Source of the DNA: DATIJJ01 sp964612855
GTDB taxonomy: Bacteria; Pseudomonadota; Gammaproteobacteria; DSM-16500
Reading direction: 5' to 3'
NCBI GenBank assembly: GCA_964612855.1
Contig: CAZTDR010000025.1
Location: 1 to 35,308 of the forward strand
DNA: 35,308 bases
The notes under the pieces were generated by a model. The model did not search any database, was not told where the DNA came from, and worked only from the letters and a program-made list of their open reading frames with translations. Position 1 is the stretch's first letter. Each line of letters starts with the position of its first letter. This document shows positions 24,386-32,665 of this stretch, piece after piece. The translations under genes and the position numbers were made by a program.

Positions 24386-24565
24386 CTATTCTTTTTCTTT
24401 GCTATTCTTATTTTCAAAATATTTTATTAATTTAATTAATACATCTTGTAATCTGCCGCCAGATAGCTTTAGTTGCCAAAGTGCTACTTCGGGAAAATTC
24501 AATAATATTACGAGTTGATTGTCTTGGATGGGTTCACTGCCGTAATTCGGCGGGTCTACTTGCAT
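24386..24565 (-). CDS. 59-aa ORF overlapping the end of the MFS gene
   Basis: From ATG 24565, inside the last codons of the MFS gene, the minus strand encodes MQVDPPNYGSEPIQDNQLVI followed by LLNFPEVALWQLKLSGGRLQ and a helix ending in ENKNSKEKE; the stop is at 24386. AAGAG lies six bases before the ATG. The overlap (32 bp) implies coupled translation. The segment LN-x4-A-x-W-x-L-x2-SGG-x-L-x-DV faintly resembles the helical half of PqqD-like peptide-recognition domains, but the protein is too short to be sure. It could be the last member of the diiron operon. Confidence 0.45.
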   Translation of the reverse strand: MQVDPPNYGSEPIQDNQLVILLNFPEVALWQLKLSGGRLQDVLIKLIKYFENKNSKEKE

Positions 24566-25718
24566 GGTGCTCTTTTTCTGTTAAAAAATCTTTAGCAGCG
24601 AATCTCAGAAAAAAAATGGCGGGCAAAATAATCATGCCGCATAGCGCTAAAAACATAACTTTCATGCCCATAAATTGATAAAGGGCGCATCCAATCATAG
24701 GTCCAATAAAAGTCCCAATGGTATCAAGGTTTGCCCATCCATAATAATGCCCTTTGGCATGAGAGGGAGAGAGCTGATCGATTGCTAAATAGCCGGCCTG
24801 AAAAAGCAGCAATTCTGCCCATGTAAATAGTATTATCATTGCAGTTAAGGATGCCGTTCTTAAAGTGAATAAGGGAATTAAAAATGAGATAAGGAATAAA
24901 CCCAACCCTAGCTGCATCGAAGTAACCCAGCCATATTTATTGATAAACTGACAAATAACAGGCTGGAAAACAATGGCAATAATTGCATTGGTTACTAAAA
25001 GGAAAAAATAAATTTTAATGCCATTAGAGATTTTATCCGTCAAAATAATGGGAATACTGGAATCTATTTGTGCATAACAAGCAACCGCTAAAATAATCGT
25101 TATTAATAAATAAATAAACGCACTACTTTCCACGGTTTGATTTTTTTCTAAGGAAACAGAGGTAGTATTTTCTGTAATTAACAACACCTTATATAAAATA
25201 AGACCAGCGCAAAGTTGAAAAGCTGCGCAAAAAATAAATAAAGCTTTATCACCATGATTAGCAAAATAATAACCTAGCAAAGGCCCAACGGCCGCAGATA
25301 GATTAATTGCAATGGCACGGTAGCCAAATGCATCTACTTTGTTGGTAAATTCTGTAGCCAAGTAAGCCTTAAAGGTGGTGTCAATTATTCCTCGAAAAAG
25401 CCCAATTAAGCTATTTGCTAAAAAAAATCCTAACGTGGTTTTTGTAACGCTAAATAACCCGTAAATAATGAATGACGCTAATAAGCTTACTAATATACTA
25501 TTTTTTTTATTGCGCTTGTCGATTTGTTTTCCTAAAAAAATACTGGCACAACAAGAAGAAATGGGGCCTGCCGCGATGATAAAGGCTATCATGATTGGGT
25601 CAAGCTTAAACAAAACTTTTAGATAAATGGCTAAATAAGGCAGAGAGCTATAATACGCTAGGTTTAATAAGAAATAACCAACAAATACCTTTGCTTCATT
25701 TAGCGTAACTTTCATCAT
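24534..25718 (-). CDS. MFS transporter of the diiron operon
   Basis: A 394-aa, 12-helix major facilitator. The helix 2-3 loop has motif A-like FLGKQIDKRNKKN, and helix 4-5 has SLIGLFRGIIDTTFKAYLA. The second half ends with PSHAKGHYYGWANLDTIGTFIGP, a pattern of MdtG/MdtH-like drug efflux proteins. Its ATG overlaps the stop of the nucleotidyltransferase gene (ATGA, 25715-25718), so the two are cotranslated. The likely role is export of the product made or modified by the operon, or import of its substrate. Confidence 0.85.
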   Translation of the reverse strand: MMKVTLNEAKVFVGYFLLNLAYYSSLPYLAIYLKVLFKLDPIMIAFIIAAGPISSCCASIFLGKQIDKRNKKNSILVSLLASFIIYGLFSVTKTTLGFFLANSLIGLFRGIIDTTFKAYLATEFTNKVDAFGYRAIAINLSAAVGPLLGYYFANHGDKALFIFCAAFQLCAGLILYKVLLITENTTSVSLEKNQTVESSAFIYLLITIILAVACYAQIDSSIPIILTDKISNGIKIYFFLLVTNAIIAIVFQPVICQFINKYGWVTSMQLGLGLFLISFLIPLFTLRTASLTAMIILFTWAELLLFQAGYLAIDQLSPSHAKGHYYGWANLDTIGTFIGPMIGCALYQFMGMKVMFLALCGMIILPAIFFLRFAAKDFLTEKEHHASRPAELRQ

Positions 25719-26218
25719 TGATCCAATTTTGCACCGGTCAAGGCTTCTACATCTAATAAGTCTACTTCACGTTTTAATTCAGATTTATATTTGATAAGTT
25801 CATTTTTATCAATGATAGAGACAGTTAAATTATTAATTTTCTTTTTTACTGCAGCCGAAAAATTAACTTCGCATTTTTTCCACTTTGTTAACTGACTATT
25901 AAATACTAATCCATCATCCGCACCACTGAAATCAATTAACTGGCCGTGGTAATCCAGCGTTAATAATAATATGTCCCATAACTCATCTTGATAGCGCATG
26001 GGCCCATAAACTATAAATGGTTTAACATCGCTTAAGATGCTTTCAATAGCTGCATTGGATACATCAATATCGATATCAGCAAGTGGCCGTGTCGCTCCAT
26101 AAACCTTTGCTGCAAGGCCACCCGTAATTTGATACGTGATATTATGCTTATTTAATATAGAAATAATCCAATTTAATGCATTCACGGCTGATGGTGTTTC
26201 TAATTGTATGTTGGTCAT
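25715..26218 (-). CDS. Minimal nucleotidyltransferase (MNT/Lnu-like)
   Basis: A 167-aa enzyme with the polymerase-beta superfamily core: ITGGLAAKVYGATRPLADID has the Gly33-Gly34 pair and the DIDID aspartates (Asp50, Asp52), and Asp96 in GQLIDFSG supplies the third carboxylate. The C-terminal helix LKREVDLLDVEAL is also typical. Its size and layout are near those of lincosamide and aminoglycoside nucleotidyltransferases (about 160-180 aa), which adenylylate small hydroxylated molecules. In this operon it follows two diiron proteins by 1-9 bp and precedes an exporter, which suggests nucleotidylation of a small molecule, for synthesis or for self-protection. Confidence 0.75.
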   Translation of the reverse strand: MTNIQLETPSAVNALNWIISILNKHNITYQITGGLAAKVYGATRPLADIDIDVSNAAIESILSDVKPFIVYGPMRYQDELWDILLLTLDYHGQLIDFSGADDGLVFNSQLTKWKKCEVNFSAAVKKKINNLTVSIIDKNELIKYKSELKREVDLLDVEALTGAKLDQ

Positions 26219-26219
26219 T

Positions 26220-26945
26220 TTATACTATCCGCTCAGATTTCATGATTGTTGTTAATACTTTATTGGCACATTGATAATTAAGTTCATCACTATCTAATAA
26301 AAAATGTTCTCCGTCATGATCGAATAAAAAAGTTGCTTTATAGCTTTCGCCTGAATTCTCAAAACTCAAAATATCTTGCATTATATTAGGTGTTTCCGAT
26401 AGTCTGTTTCGATACTTATGATGAATTAATCTCACCGCATTTCCGAAATGTCTAGCCTCGTCACTCGCAAGGCGAGTAATCCACTCTATAAATTCAGGAG
26501 GGCCAAATGACTTATAAAAAGTATCTTTTCGATACGTGAGTGTTGATGCATGTTCATCATATGCGAATAATACGCAAAGTTTAAATTCATCTTCGAAAAA
26601 ATGACGAATTTTTGAAAAATCGGCTTTTCTCTCGAGCATAGTTGATTGTAAAACATTTTCATCTTCGCCAAATAAAAGATGAATTATTTTACGAAATCCA
26701 GCAGCGTGATTCATTTCATCGATATACCAGGCTTCTAAAAAGCGATTAAATTCGTCCGAATAAGTATAGCGAGCTTTAATCTCATTATATAAATTGTAAG
26801 AGTCAGATTCTGCGCGTAAATCACATAAAAGAAATTCACGATATTGATTTCTTTGATAGGTATCCAGAATAATGTCTGCTGATGTAACTTTTTCAAACAA
26901 GTCTACAGCTGACCATAACTTTTGTAGTGGCACGTATTGTTTCAT
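26220..26945 (-). CDS. Ferritin-like diiron protein, paralogue 2
   Basis: A 241-aa, mostly helical protein with the ligand pattern of the ferritin-like diiron oxygenases and acyl-ACP desaturases: Glu46 (AESDSYN), Glu77-x-x-His80 (DEMNHAAGF), Glu131 (AYDEHAS) and Glu163-x-x-His166 (DEARHFG). It is shorter than acyl-ACP desaturases (about 330 aa). A C-terminal module, KATFLFDHDGEHFLLDSDEL, is shared with paralogue 1. It may catalyse an O2-dependent hydroxylation, desaturation or N-oxygenation. No signal peptide. It lies 9 bp after paralogue 1 and 1 bp before the nucleotidyltransferase. Confidence 0.75.
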   Translation of the reverse strand: MKQYVPLQKLWSAVDLFEKVTSADIILDTYQRNQYREFLLCDLRAESDSYNLYNEIKARYTYSDEFNRFLEAWYIDEMNHAAGFRKIIHLLFGEDENVLQSTMLERKADFSKIRHFFEDEFKLCVLFAYDEHASTLTYRKDTFYKSFGPPEFIEWITRLASDEARHFGNAVRLIHHKYRNRLSETPNIMQDILSFENSGESYKATFLFDHDGEHFLLDSDELNYQCANKVLTTIMKSERIV

Positions 26946-26954
26946 AAAAAACTC

Positions 26955-27665
26955 TTAGCGTATTTTTTTTAAAATGGTTTTTATACAAATATTCAATATA
27001 TCTTGTTTTGTTAATGGAAACTCGGGACAAGCATGATCAAGAACAAATGTCCCGCCATATTCTTTTTGGTTCATGTCTACATCAAGAATTCGTAATAAAA
27101 TATTTTCTATGATTTTTTTGTCGTGGCCATGCTTTTTTTCAGAATTAATAACATCGATGATGCCTAGAAAATGCGCAACTTCATCTTGTTTAACTTTTTT
27201 TATCCACTTAGGTAAGATAGTTTGTTCTATTTGTTGATAAGAAAAAATGCTGCGTTCATACACATGGGCCGTTACAATTTCATCATAAGCAAGCAATAAA
27301 CAAATGCTCAATTCATCCGTTAAAAATTCAGTGATACCAGAAAAATCAGGCTGTCTTTTTTGCAATTGTTTATCAATGTGATCTTCTGTTACGTTGTAAG
27401 TATAACTATAAATTTTCTTAAAGCCAGCGGTATGCATGGCTTCATCTTTCACCCATTTAATCAAAAATTTTTCGAAATTTTGTGTAAAATTAATTTTTAA
27501 ACTACGCGTCATTTTGAAAAAATGTTTTGAGTCATATTCACTGCAAATACTACGCCATAACATAGATTTGTAATCATTACGTACGTTCGGGTCAGTTGTG
27601 ATATTTGTGTAGTTTAATGCTGATAGAATTCCTACATCGTTATGATTGATAGCTGTGCTTAACAT
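26955..27665 (-). CDS. Ferritin-like diiron protein, paralogue 1
   Basis: A 236-aa protein (from ATG 27665, which has GGAGAT eight bases upstream; the frame opens at 27689). The diiron ligands fall at Glu43 (SEYDSKHFF), Glu75-x-x-His78 (DEAMHTAGF), Glu129 (AYDEIVTAH) and Glu162-x-x-His165 (DEVAHFLG). Their spacing is 32, 54 and 33 residues, against 31, 54 and 32 in paralogue 2. The C-terminal block GGTFVLDHACPEFPLT matches that of paralogue 2. The two proteins therefore arose by duplication and have both kept the metal site; they may form a heterodimer. Substrate unknown. Confidence 0.75.
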   Translation of the reverse strand: MLSTAINHNDVGILSALNYTNITTDPNVRNDYKSMLWRSICSEYDSKHFFKMTRSLKINFTQNFEKFLIKWVKDEAMHTAGFKKIYSYTYNVTEDHIDKQLQKRQPDFSGITEFLTDELSICLLLAYDEIVTAHVYERSIFSYQQIEQTILPKWIKKVKQDEVAHFLGIIDVINSEKKHGHDKKIIENILLRILDVDMNQKEYGGTFVLDHACPEFPLTKQDILNICIKTILKKIR

Positions 27666-27707
27666 TTTTTTATCTCCAACGCGCGCCATTCTTCAATGAG
27701 CAAGGTT

Positions 27708-28373
27708 CTACGGGACAATGTAAAAAGGATTTGGCATCTTAAATACTTTGTCCGCATATCCTCCAATTAAATCGCTATCCTGGTCACCCACATTTAACAC
27801 AATGTCGTATTTGAGGCTTTCTATTTTTTTACGTGCTTCAATTTTATAAGGAGCGGCAGAAGCATTCTTATAATTTTCTGCTTCTAATATTAAGCCATCC
27901 CAATTTTGATAGCCGACGGATTTTAAATTACGTACAGTTCCTTCTCTGTAATGTTCTTTCCTGCCGGTAACAAAAAAAACAGCCACATTATTTTTTTTAG
28001 CATAGCGATATAGTTCAAGTGTAGGAAAAATAACAGGATCATGCCCCGCCCCTTCGGCATCATCATCTTGTTGCAATGTGCCGCCAAAGCTAAACTTAAC
28101 CATATCGGGAAAATTAGATAATGAGGTTTCGTCAATATCCAATACAATAGCTAGCTTTTCAGTATGTGGTTGTTTTAGGCGCGTTTGTAAATAAAGAATA
28201 GCTTGATTAATTACTTTTTGTTGATCTGCTTTATATTTTCCGGAATCATGATATTGAATTAAATCTTGCTTAATGTAATCCAAATTTTTAAGTTCGGCTA
28301 GGCACGCGTTAGAAAATAATAAAGATAAAAAACACAGAGATATTTTTTGGGTCAGCTTATAGTCCGTTATCAT
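27708..28373 (-). CDS. Secreted HAD-family acid phosphatase (class IIIB-like)
   Basis: A 221-aa exported HAD phosphatase. The signal peptide spans about residues 1-26 (SLCFLSLLFSNACLA; a lipobox-like ACLA is not typical). Catalytic parts are Asp79 and Asp81 in VLDIDETSLSN, Thr136 in FFVTGRKEHYREG, Lys177 in APYKIEARK, and Asp197/Asp201 in NVGDQDSDLIGG. This is the plant-vegetative-storage/acid phosphatase subfamily IIIB found in Legionella and others. It may release phosphate from nucleotides or sugars in the periplasm. It is the first gene in line with the diiron genes (18-43 bp gap), so it could be cotranscribed. The ribosome-binding site is weak. Confidence 0.88.
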   Translation of the reverse strand: MITDYKLTQKISLCFLSLLFSNACLAELKNLDYIKQDLIQYHDSGKYKADQQKVINQAILYLQTRLKQPHTEKLAIVLDIDETSLSNFPDMVKFSFGGTLQQDDDAEGAGHDPVIFPTLELYRYAKKNNVAVFFVTGRKEHYREGTVRNLKSVGYQNWDGLILEAENYKNASAAPYKIEARKKIESLKYDIVLNVGDQDSDLIGGYADKVFKMPNPFYIVP

Positions 28374-28648
28374 GACAAGGTAACTCTAATGAATTATAAA
28401 ATTGTTACTTCCAAGGTTGTAAACACATTGTAAGCTACTCGCAATAAAATTCATAGAGTGTTTTTTAATAAAGAATATTCATATTAAATATCAACAAAAA
28501 AAATTTTGGCATGTTTTATTATAAGCGCAAACAATAAATATACTCTACCCATTTTGTGAGACATTGGCCATTTAATTGCAAAATCATTGTATGATACTCT
28601 CTCTCCCCAGTTAAAACTAATCCACGAAATTTAATAGAGATAAATAAT

Positions 28649-30034
28649 ATGTTTGGAAGAAGATTTAATTTTTTTTCTATGCCCTCCAAAGAAAAGCTTT
28701 TTAATTTTTTAGCACAATTGTTAGCTACAGCCGTATGCGTAGAAACTACTACTGAGATAACGCTTGCTGCTGCTGAAGGCGGACTTGTTCCAGCGGCTAT
28801 TATTCCGTATGTACCAATCATTATTGGGATTATGGCTGGTATTCAATCTGATTTGTTGCTTGAAGGAAACGAACTTCAAGCAAATGCCGCACGATTGTCG
28901 GTATGGATTAATGAAAAACTTGGGAAATCAAAACCGCAAAGTATTAATCAAGAAGATAATCAAACTAAGTCTGGCGAAGATGGAGTCAAGCATCCAATTG
29001 TCAACGAGACGATACAAGCAGCAGAAGAAGGGACAAAAGAAGATACGGATTCACATTCTTATAGGGAACTTAATGAAAATGCTGTAGAAAATAAACATGA
29101 AGAGAAAGAAGAAAAAAGTGCTCTATTAGGGCATAAATCAACTGTACCAGAGGATTGCATTAAGAGAATTGAAAAAGCCTATATATCTATAGCCATTCCC
29201 ACTCTTTTTCTATCGCTGCCCATTGTTCCAGTAGCTAAATTTTATTTAGCTTATTTTCAAATGCAGCAATTACTAGCTGATATTTTTAACTTAGAAGAAG
29301 ACAATCCACTTGTTCTAACTTCCGCTATCATTTCAGGAACCGTAGCTGCATATTATAGTTTTGGGACTGAGGGCTCTTCAGCAATTAACTGGTTAAATGA
29401 ACGTACTAATGTTAAATGTAATTGCTGCCCAGCAGAAATTAATAAATGCACGTCGGTAGCTACAGCGGCTATTGTAGGAAGAGACAAATCTGTCATATTG
29501 CCCGCCGCCGTGACGGGTGCTGTAAGCTACGGTATACTTCAAAGTTTATCTATTTTTCAGATGTTGAGAGATTCTGAATATTTTTCTGCTGTGTCTGCAG
29601 GATGTTTATCCGGATTTCTTTTTCTTGATATGGCGCTACAAAATTTCACATTTCAAGGTCGTGAATTCCGGAAAAGTGCAAAAGAACTTTATGATTACTT
29701 AACAGGCAGAAGTTCACTTTCTGCCAATGATGAACTTAAAGCACTTGATGAAAAGCAGCTTAAGACTTGGCAAAAAGCGGTAATGGCTGCCCTCGATACC
29801 ATATTAATTGGTGCGCCAACATTTATTGCGAATTACGCCCTTACTACTTTCACCTTTAATGCCGGATTTAAAAGCTATTATAAAGAAACTGATTTAGAGA
29901 ATTGGCAGATAAATTGTGGAATAGTGGCAGCGGTAGTCGCTTCTGTTGGTGAGGCTTTAACAGAAACAGTAAGTGCTTTTGATGAAATCAATGAATTTAT
30001 GACGCATCGATTTGGCAGACCCCATTGTAAATAG
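28649..30034 (+). CDS. Large polytopic membrane orphan, effector-like
   Basis: A 461-aa protein with no recognised family. Hydrophobic segments are at about 38-65, 176-205, 220-240, 282-303, 311-330, 378-403 and 420-440. Between the first and second lies a ~75-residue acidic, Lys/Glu-rich linker (100-165). A cysteine group VKCNCCPAEINKC at 256-267 suggests a metal or disulfide site. The C-terminus is basic (THRFGRPHCK). GAGAT lies about nine bases before the ATG. There is no signal peptide; the first hydrophobic part is preceded by a basic stretch. Legionellales encode many such orphan membrane proteins, some of them translocated effectors, but that role here is only a possibility. Confidence 0.75.
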   Translation: MFGRRFNFFSMPSKEKLFNFLAQLLATAVCVETTTEITLAAAEGGLVPAAIIPYVPIIIGIMAGIQSDLLLEGNELQANAARLSVWINEKLGKSKPQSINQEDNQTKSGEDGVKHPIVNETIQAAEEGTKEDTDSHSYRELNENAVENKHEEKEEKSALLGHKSTVPEDCIKRIEKAYISIAIPTLFLSLPIVPVAKFYLAYFQMQQLLADIFNLEEDNPLVLTSAIISGTVAAYYSFGTEGSSAINWLNERTNVKCNCCPAEINKCTSVATAAIVGRDKSVILPAAVTGAVSYGILQSLSIFQMLRDSEYFSAVSAGCLSGFLFLDMALQNFTFQGREFRKSAKELYDYLTGRSSLSANDELKALDEKQLKTWQKAVMAALDTILIGAPTFIANYALTTFTFNAGFKSYYKETDLENWQINCGIVAAVVASVGEALTETVSAFDEINEFMTHRFGRPHCK

Positions 30035-30075
30035 TAGCTGAATGAATGCACATCCTTATTATCTTTCTTATGATT

Positions 30076-30095
30076 ACCCCGCAAAAGAGGGGTTT
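30076..30095 (+). terminator. Weak hairpin after the membrane-orphan gene
   Basis: ACCCC (30076-30080) and GGGGT (30089-30093) with an 8-nt loop, followed by TTTACAT. The stem is short and the T-run poor, but the position, 42 bp after the stop, suits a transcript end. Confidence 0.35.
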
Positions 30096-30210
30096 ACATA
30101 CAATATTCAATAATTATGATTGATACCCGTGATATTAGATAATTAACTTTTTGATAATTATAAACTAAGTTAACGCGGTATTTGTAAAAAACCTTCTTGA
30201 ATCATTCGTA

Positions 30211-30227
30211 ATTCGCGATTCGCGAAT
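30211..30227. promoter_or_regulatory. Candidate operator of the wHTH regulator
   Basis: ATTCGCGA-T-TCGCGAAT, a perfect 17-bp palindrome around a central T, 56 bp before the start of the 30283 wHTH gene. Its CG-rich sequence stands out in an AT-rich leader. It is well placed for autoregulation by the wHTH protein; binding is inferred only. Confidence 0.5.
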
Positions 30228-30282
30228 AGCAAATAGACGTGCTATGCTATATCAATGTCTAAATAAACTAAGGTTCAAGCTC

Positions 30283-30912
30283 ATGCTAAAGCCACAAGAT
30301 ATAGTGATACTTTTAAAAATATTATCATCCCGTTTATCTCAAGATGATTATGAGATGGTGTCCCAAAACAGGCTTGCTGCTCTTTTGTGTATGAGCGCTT
30401 CGGAGGTAAATGCAGGAATAAAAAGGTTAATTCTTTCTGGTCTGCTCAGCCCTGTCATTTCGAATGATAAAACAAAAAAAATAGTATATATGCCAAATAA
30501 AAAAGCCTGTGAAGAATGCTTGATCTCAGGGGTGAAATATTTTTTTCCAGTACAGCTTGGCGCTTATTCCAGAGGCGTTGCAACGAGTTATGCTGCACCC
30601 ATTTTAGAAGAACATCTCATCTTAGGCGATGATCCAATTCCCGTATGGCCTTATGGCGATGGCGACAAGAGAGGTCTCGCTTTAGAGCCTCTTTACAGTT
30701 CTGTGCCTAAATCGCTCGCAGAATTTCCAGATCCATTATTTTATGAATTACTCGTGTTAGTTGATGCAGTCAGAAGTGGGCGCGCGCGCGAAAGAAATAT
30801 AGCAACACAATTATTAAAGGAAAAATTGTATGGTGAATCACGGGGGCGAAAGGGCCACGGCGAATCTAAGAATGCTGGAGTTCGTGGCTACAAAGCTCGG
30901 GCCACTCAATGA
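30283..30912 (+). CDS. wHTH transcriptional regulator of a nucleotidyltransferase module
   Basis: A 209-aa protein starting MLKPQDIVILLKILSSRLSQ, with a winged helix-turn-helix over about residues 1-75 (NRLAALLCMSASEVNAGIKRLILSGLL). A conserved C-terminal half follows: PVQLGAYSRGVATSYAAPIL, PIPVWPYGDGDKRGLALEPL, then YSSVPKSLAEF. The final helix is LYELLVLVDAVRSGRARERN. This family typically precedes a nucleotidyltransferase gene, and does so here, with the next ATG (30830) inside its 3' end. I choose ATG 30283 (AAGG upstream) over ATG 30244. The last ~25 residues (Gly/Arg-rich) lie in the overlap and may come from a frameshift. Probably an antitoxin-like autorepressor. Confidence 0.75.
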   Translation: MLKPQDIVILLKILSSRLSQDDYEMVSQNRLAALLCMSASEVNAGIKRLILSGLLSPVISNDKTKKIVYMPNKKACEECLISGVKYFFPVQLGAYSRGVATSYAAPILEEHLILGDDPIPVWPYGDGDKRGLALEPLYSSVPKSLAEFPDPLFYELLVLVDAVRSGRARERNIATQLLKEKLYGESRGRKGHGESKNAGVRGYKARATQ

Positions 30913-31187
30913 CGAGGCCGTATATTTGGGTGGATGCTCGACTGCATTATTTATGACTGATTCGTTATTGCTGGATGTTCGACCAACTAAGGACGTAGAT
31001 TGTATAGTTGATATTGTTTCAAGGTGTGAGTACTACAAATTTGCTAAAAAGTTAGAAAAGTAGGGTTTTAAGCAATCAATAAATGAGTCAGTAATGTGCC
31101 GGTGGCATTTTGATGATGTGATTTTAGATGTTATGCCCACTGATGAAGAGATTTTAACTTTTGGTAATCGTTGGTATAAATCTTATT
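30830..31187 (+). pseudogene. Nucleotidyltransferase partner, nonsense-mutated and truncated
   Basis: AAGGA precedes the ATG. The frame encodes EAVYLGGCSTALFMTDSLLL and DVRPTKDVDCIVDIVSRCEY, the GG...S/T and D-x-D core of an AbiEii-like nucleotidyltransferase, and stops at TAG 31061-31063. Past the stop the same frame continues with family sequence: GFKQSINESVMCRWHFDDVI, then LDVMPTDEEILTFGNRWYKS. It then runs into the minus-strand dbpA copy at about 31180, so the rest of the gene is missing. Two separate lesions thus mark it as dead. Confidence 0.8.
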
Positions 31188-32586
31188 TTATTTTTTTACA
31201 TTGATCTTGCGGCCTTTTAATTTTCCATTCATAAAATATCGATAGGCATTATCTGCTTGGTTCTGCTTTATTGCGACATAAGAATAGAGCGGTGTGATAT
31301 CAATTTTTCCAATCCTGTCTACGGCTAACCCAGCATCTTTGGTCAGTGCGCCTAAGATGTCACCCGGGCGAATTTTATCTTTCTTTCCGCCATACAAGCA
31401 TAGCGTTGCCATTGCAGGCAATAAAATCTCGCTGTTTTTGGTGCTTAGTTTACTCGCATTGCCCCAAATAACTGGATGATTTAAGCCTTCTTCGATGGCG
31501 CACAAGCGCTCAGCGTCAGAGGGTGTAGTTAAACTAATCGCTAAGCCTTTGCCGCCCGCACGACCAGTGCGGCCGATACGATGGATATGCACATCGTGTT
31601 CAAAGGCTAAATCATAATTAATTACCGCAGGAAGTTCTTTAATGTCGAGGCCGCGTGCGGCAACATCCGTTGCCACTAAAATCGAACAGCTTTGATTTTT
31701 AAATTGAATGATAGCAGCATCGCGTTCAAATTGTTCCATGTCGCCATTGAGTGCGATAGCGCTAAAACCTTCTTGAGTAAATGGGTTAACTGTGTGGTTT
31801 GTTCTTTCATATTGCAAAAAATAAGCGTTGATAGAGGTTTATGATGCAGTAGTAATGTTTTTAATAATGGAAATTTGTGTGACTGATGGTTCAATTCATA
31901 AAACACTTGCTCGATATCGAGTTCAGTATGTTTTTCTTCTACAATAATTCTTTTTGGATGACGCATAAATTTACTGGCGAGTTTTTTAATCTCCGCAGGA
32001 TAAGTGGCAAGAATAACAACGTTTGTCTCTATTCCGGGCAAAATGCAATGATGTCATCGATTGCTTCATAAAATCCCATATCCAACATACGATCGGCTTC
32101 ATCTAACACTAGTACACGTAATTTATGAAGTGATAATGATTCTTTGTCTAAATGTTTTTTCACTCGTCCTGGTGTGCCGACAATAATATGTGCGCCGTGT
32201 CTGAGTGAGTCGAGTTGTAGGTTCATTGGCATGCCGCCGAATAAATTAAGTACTTTAATATTCGGCATTTGGCGAGCCAGTTGGCGTAATGCTTGGCTGT
32301 TCGGCTAATTCACGTGTTGGGCATAAGACAAGTGCTTTGACTGCGTATTTTTCTAGGTCTAGATGATGTAATAATGAAAGACCAAATGCAGTTTTACCGC
32401 TGCCTGTTTTTGCTTGACCGATAACATCTTCACCTTCTAGCATAAGCGGCAGGCTTTGTGCTTGAATAGGTGTCATGCTGCTGTATCCCAATGAGGCGAG
32501 GTTTTTCAATAACCCTTCGCGTAGGGAGAGAGAAGAAAATAATAAGCCGTTCATGTTGTCTTTTGATGGTGCATTTCAGTAGTCAT
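31188..32586 (-). pseudogene. Second, decayed copy of dbpA
   Basis: Four overlapping frames (32554-32255, 32268-32029, 32041-31676, 31817-31188) together cover DbpA from the Q motif to the C-terminal RNA-binding domain and closely match the intact gene at 11542-12960. Lesions visible by comparison include a small deletion near 32300 (RELAEQ followed by a shifted frame), a frameshift near 32025 after AFCPE, another near 31785 in the EGFSAIAL region, and a shift just after the original start near 32586. Even if some pieces are translated, no full helicase can be made. Many differences to the intact copy are silent, so the duplication is not very recent. Confidence 0.93.
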
Positions 32587-32626
32587 ATTGAATTTGCCAT
32601 ATTCTGTTTTTATAAACGATTGATAT
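32587..32626 (-). pseudogene. Tail remnant of the M29 aminopeptidase gene
   Basis: The minus strand upstream of the decayed dbpA reads IVYKNRIWQI, matching IVYKDGAWQV, the last residues of the aminopeptidase at 12962-14011. Similarity fades beyond about 32626, which marks the edge of the duplicated block. Confidence 0.7.
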
Positions 32627-32665
32627 TATCCTGCCAAATCAATCCCTCCATCCTGATGTGAATTT

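Noticed and set aside
28519..28821. 100-codon minus-strand ORF at the start of the membrane orphan
   Set aside because: Antisense to the 5' end of a longer plus-strand ORF that has a ribosome-binding site.
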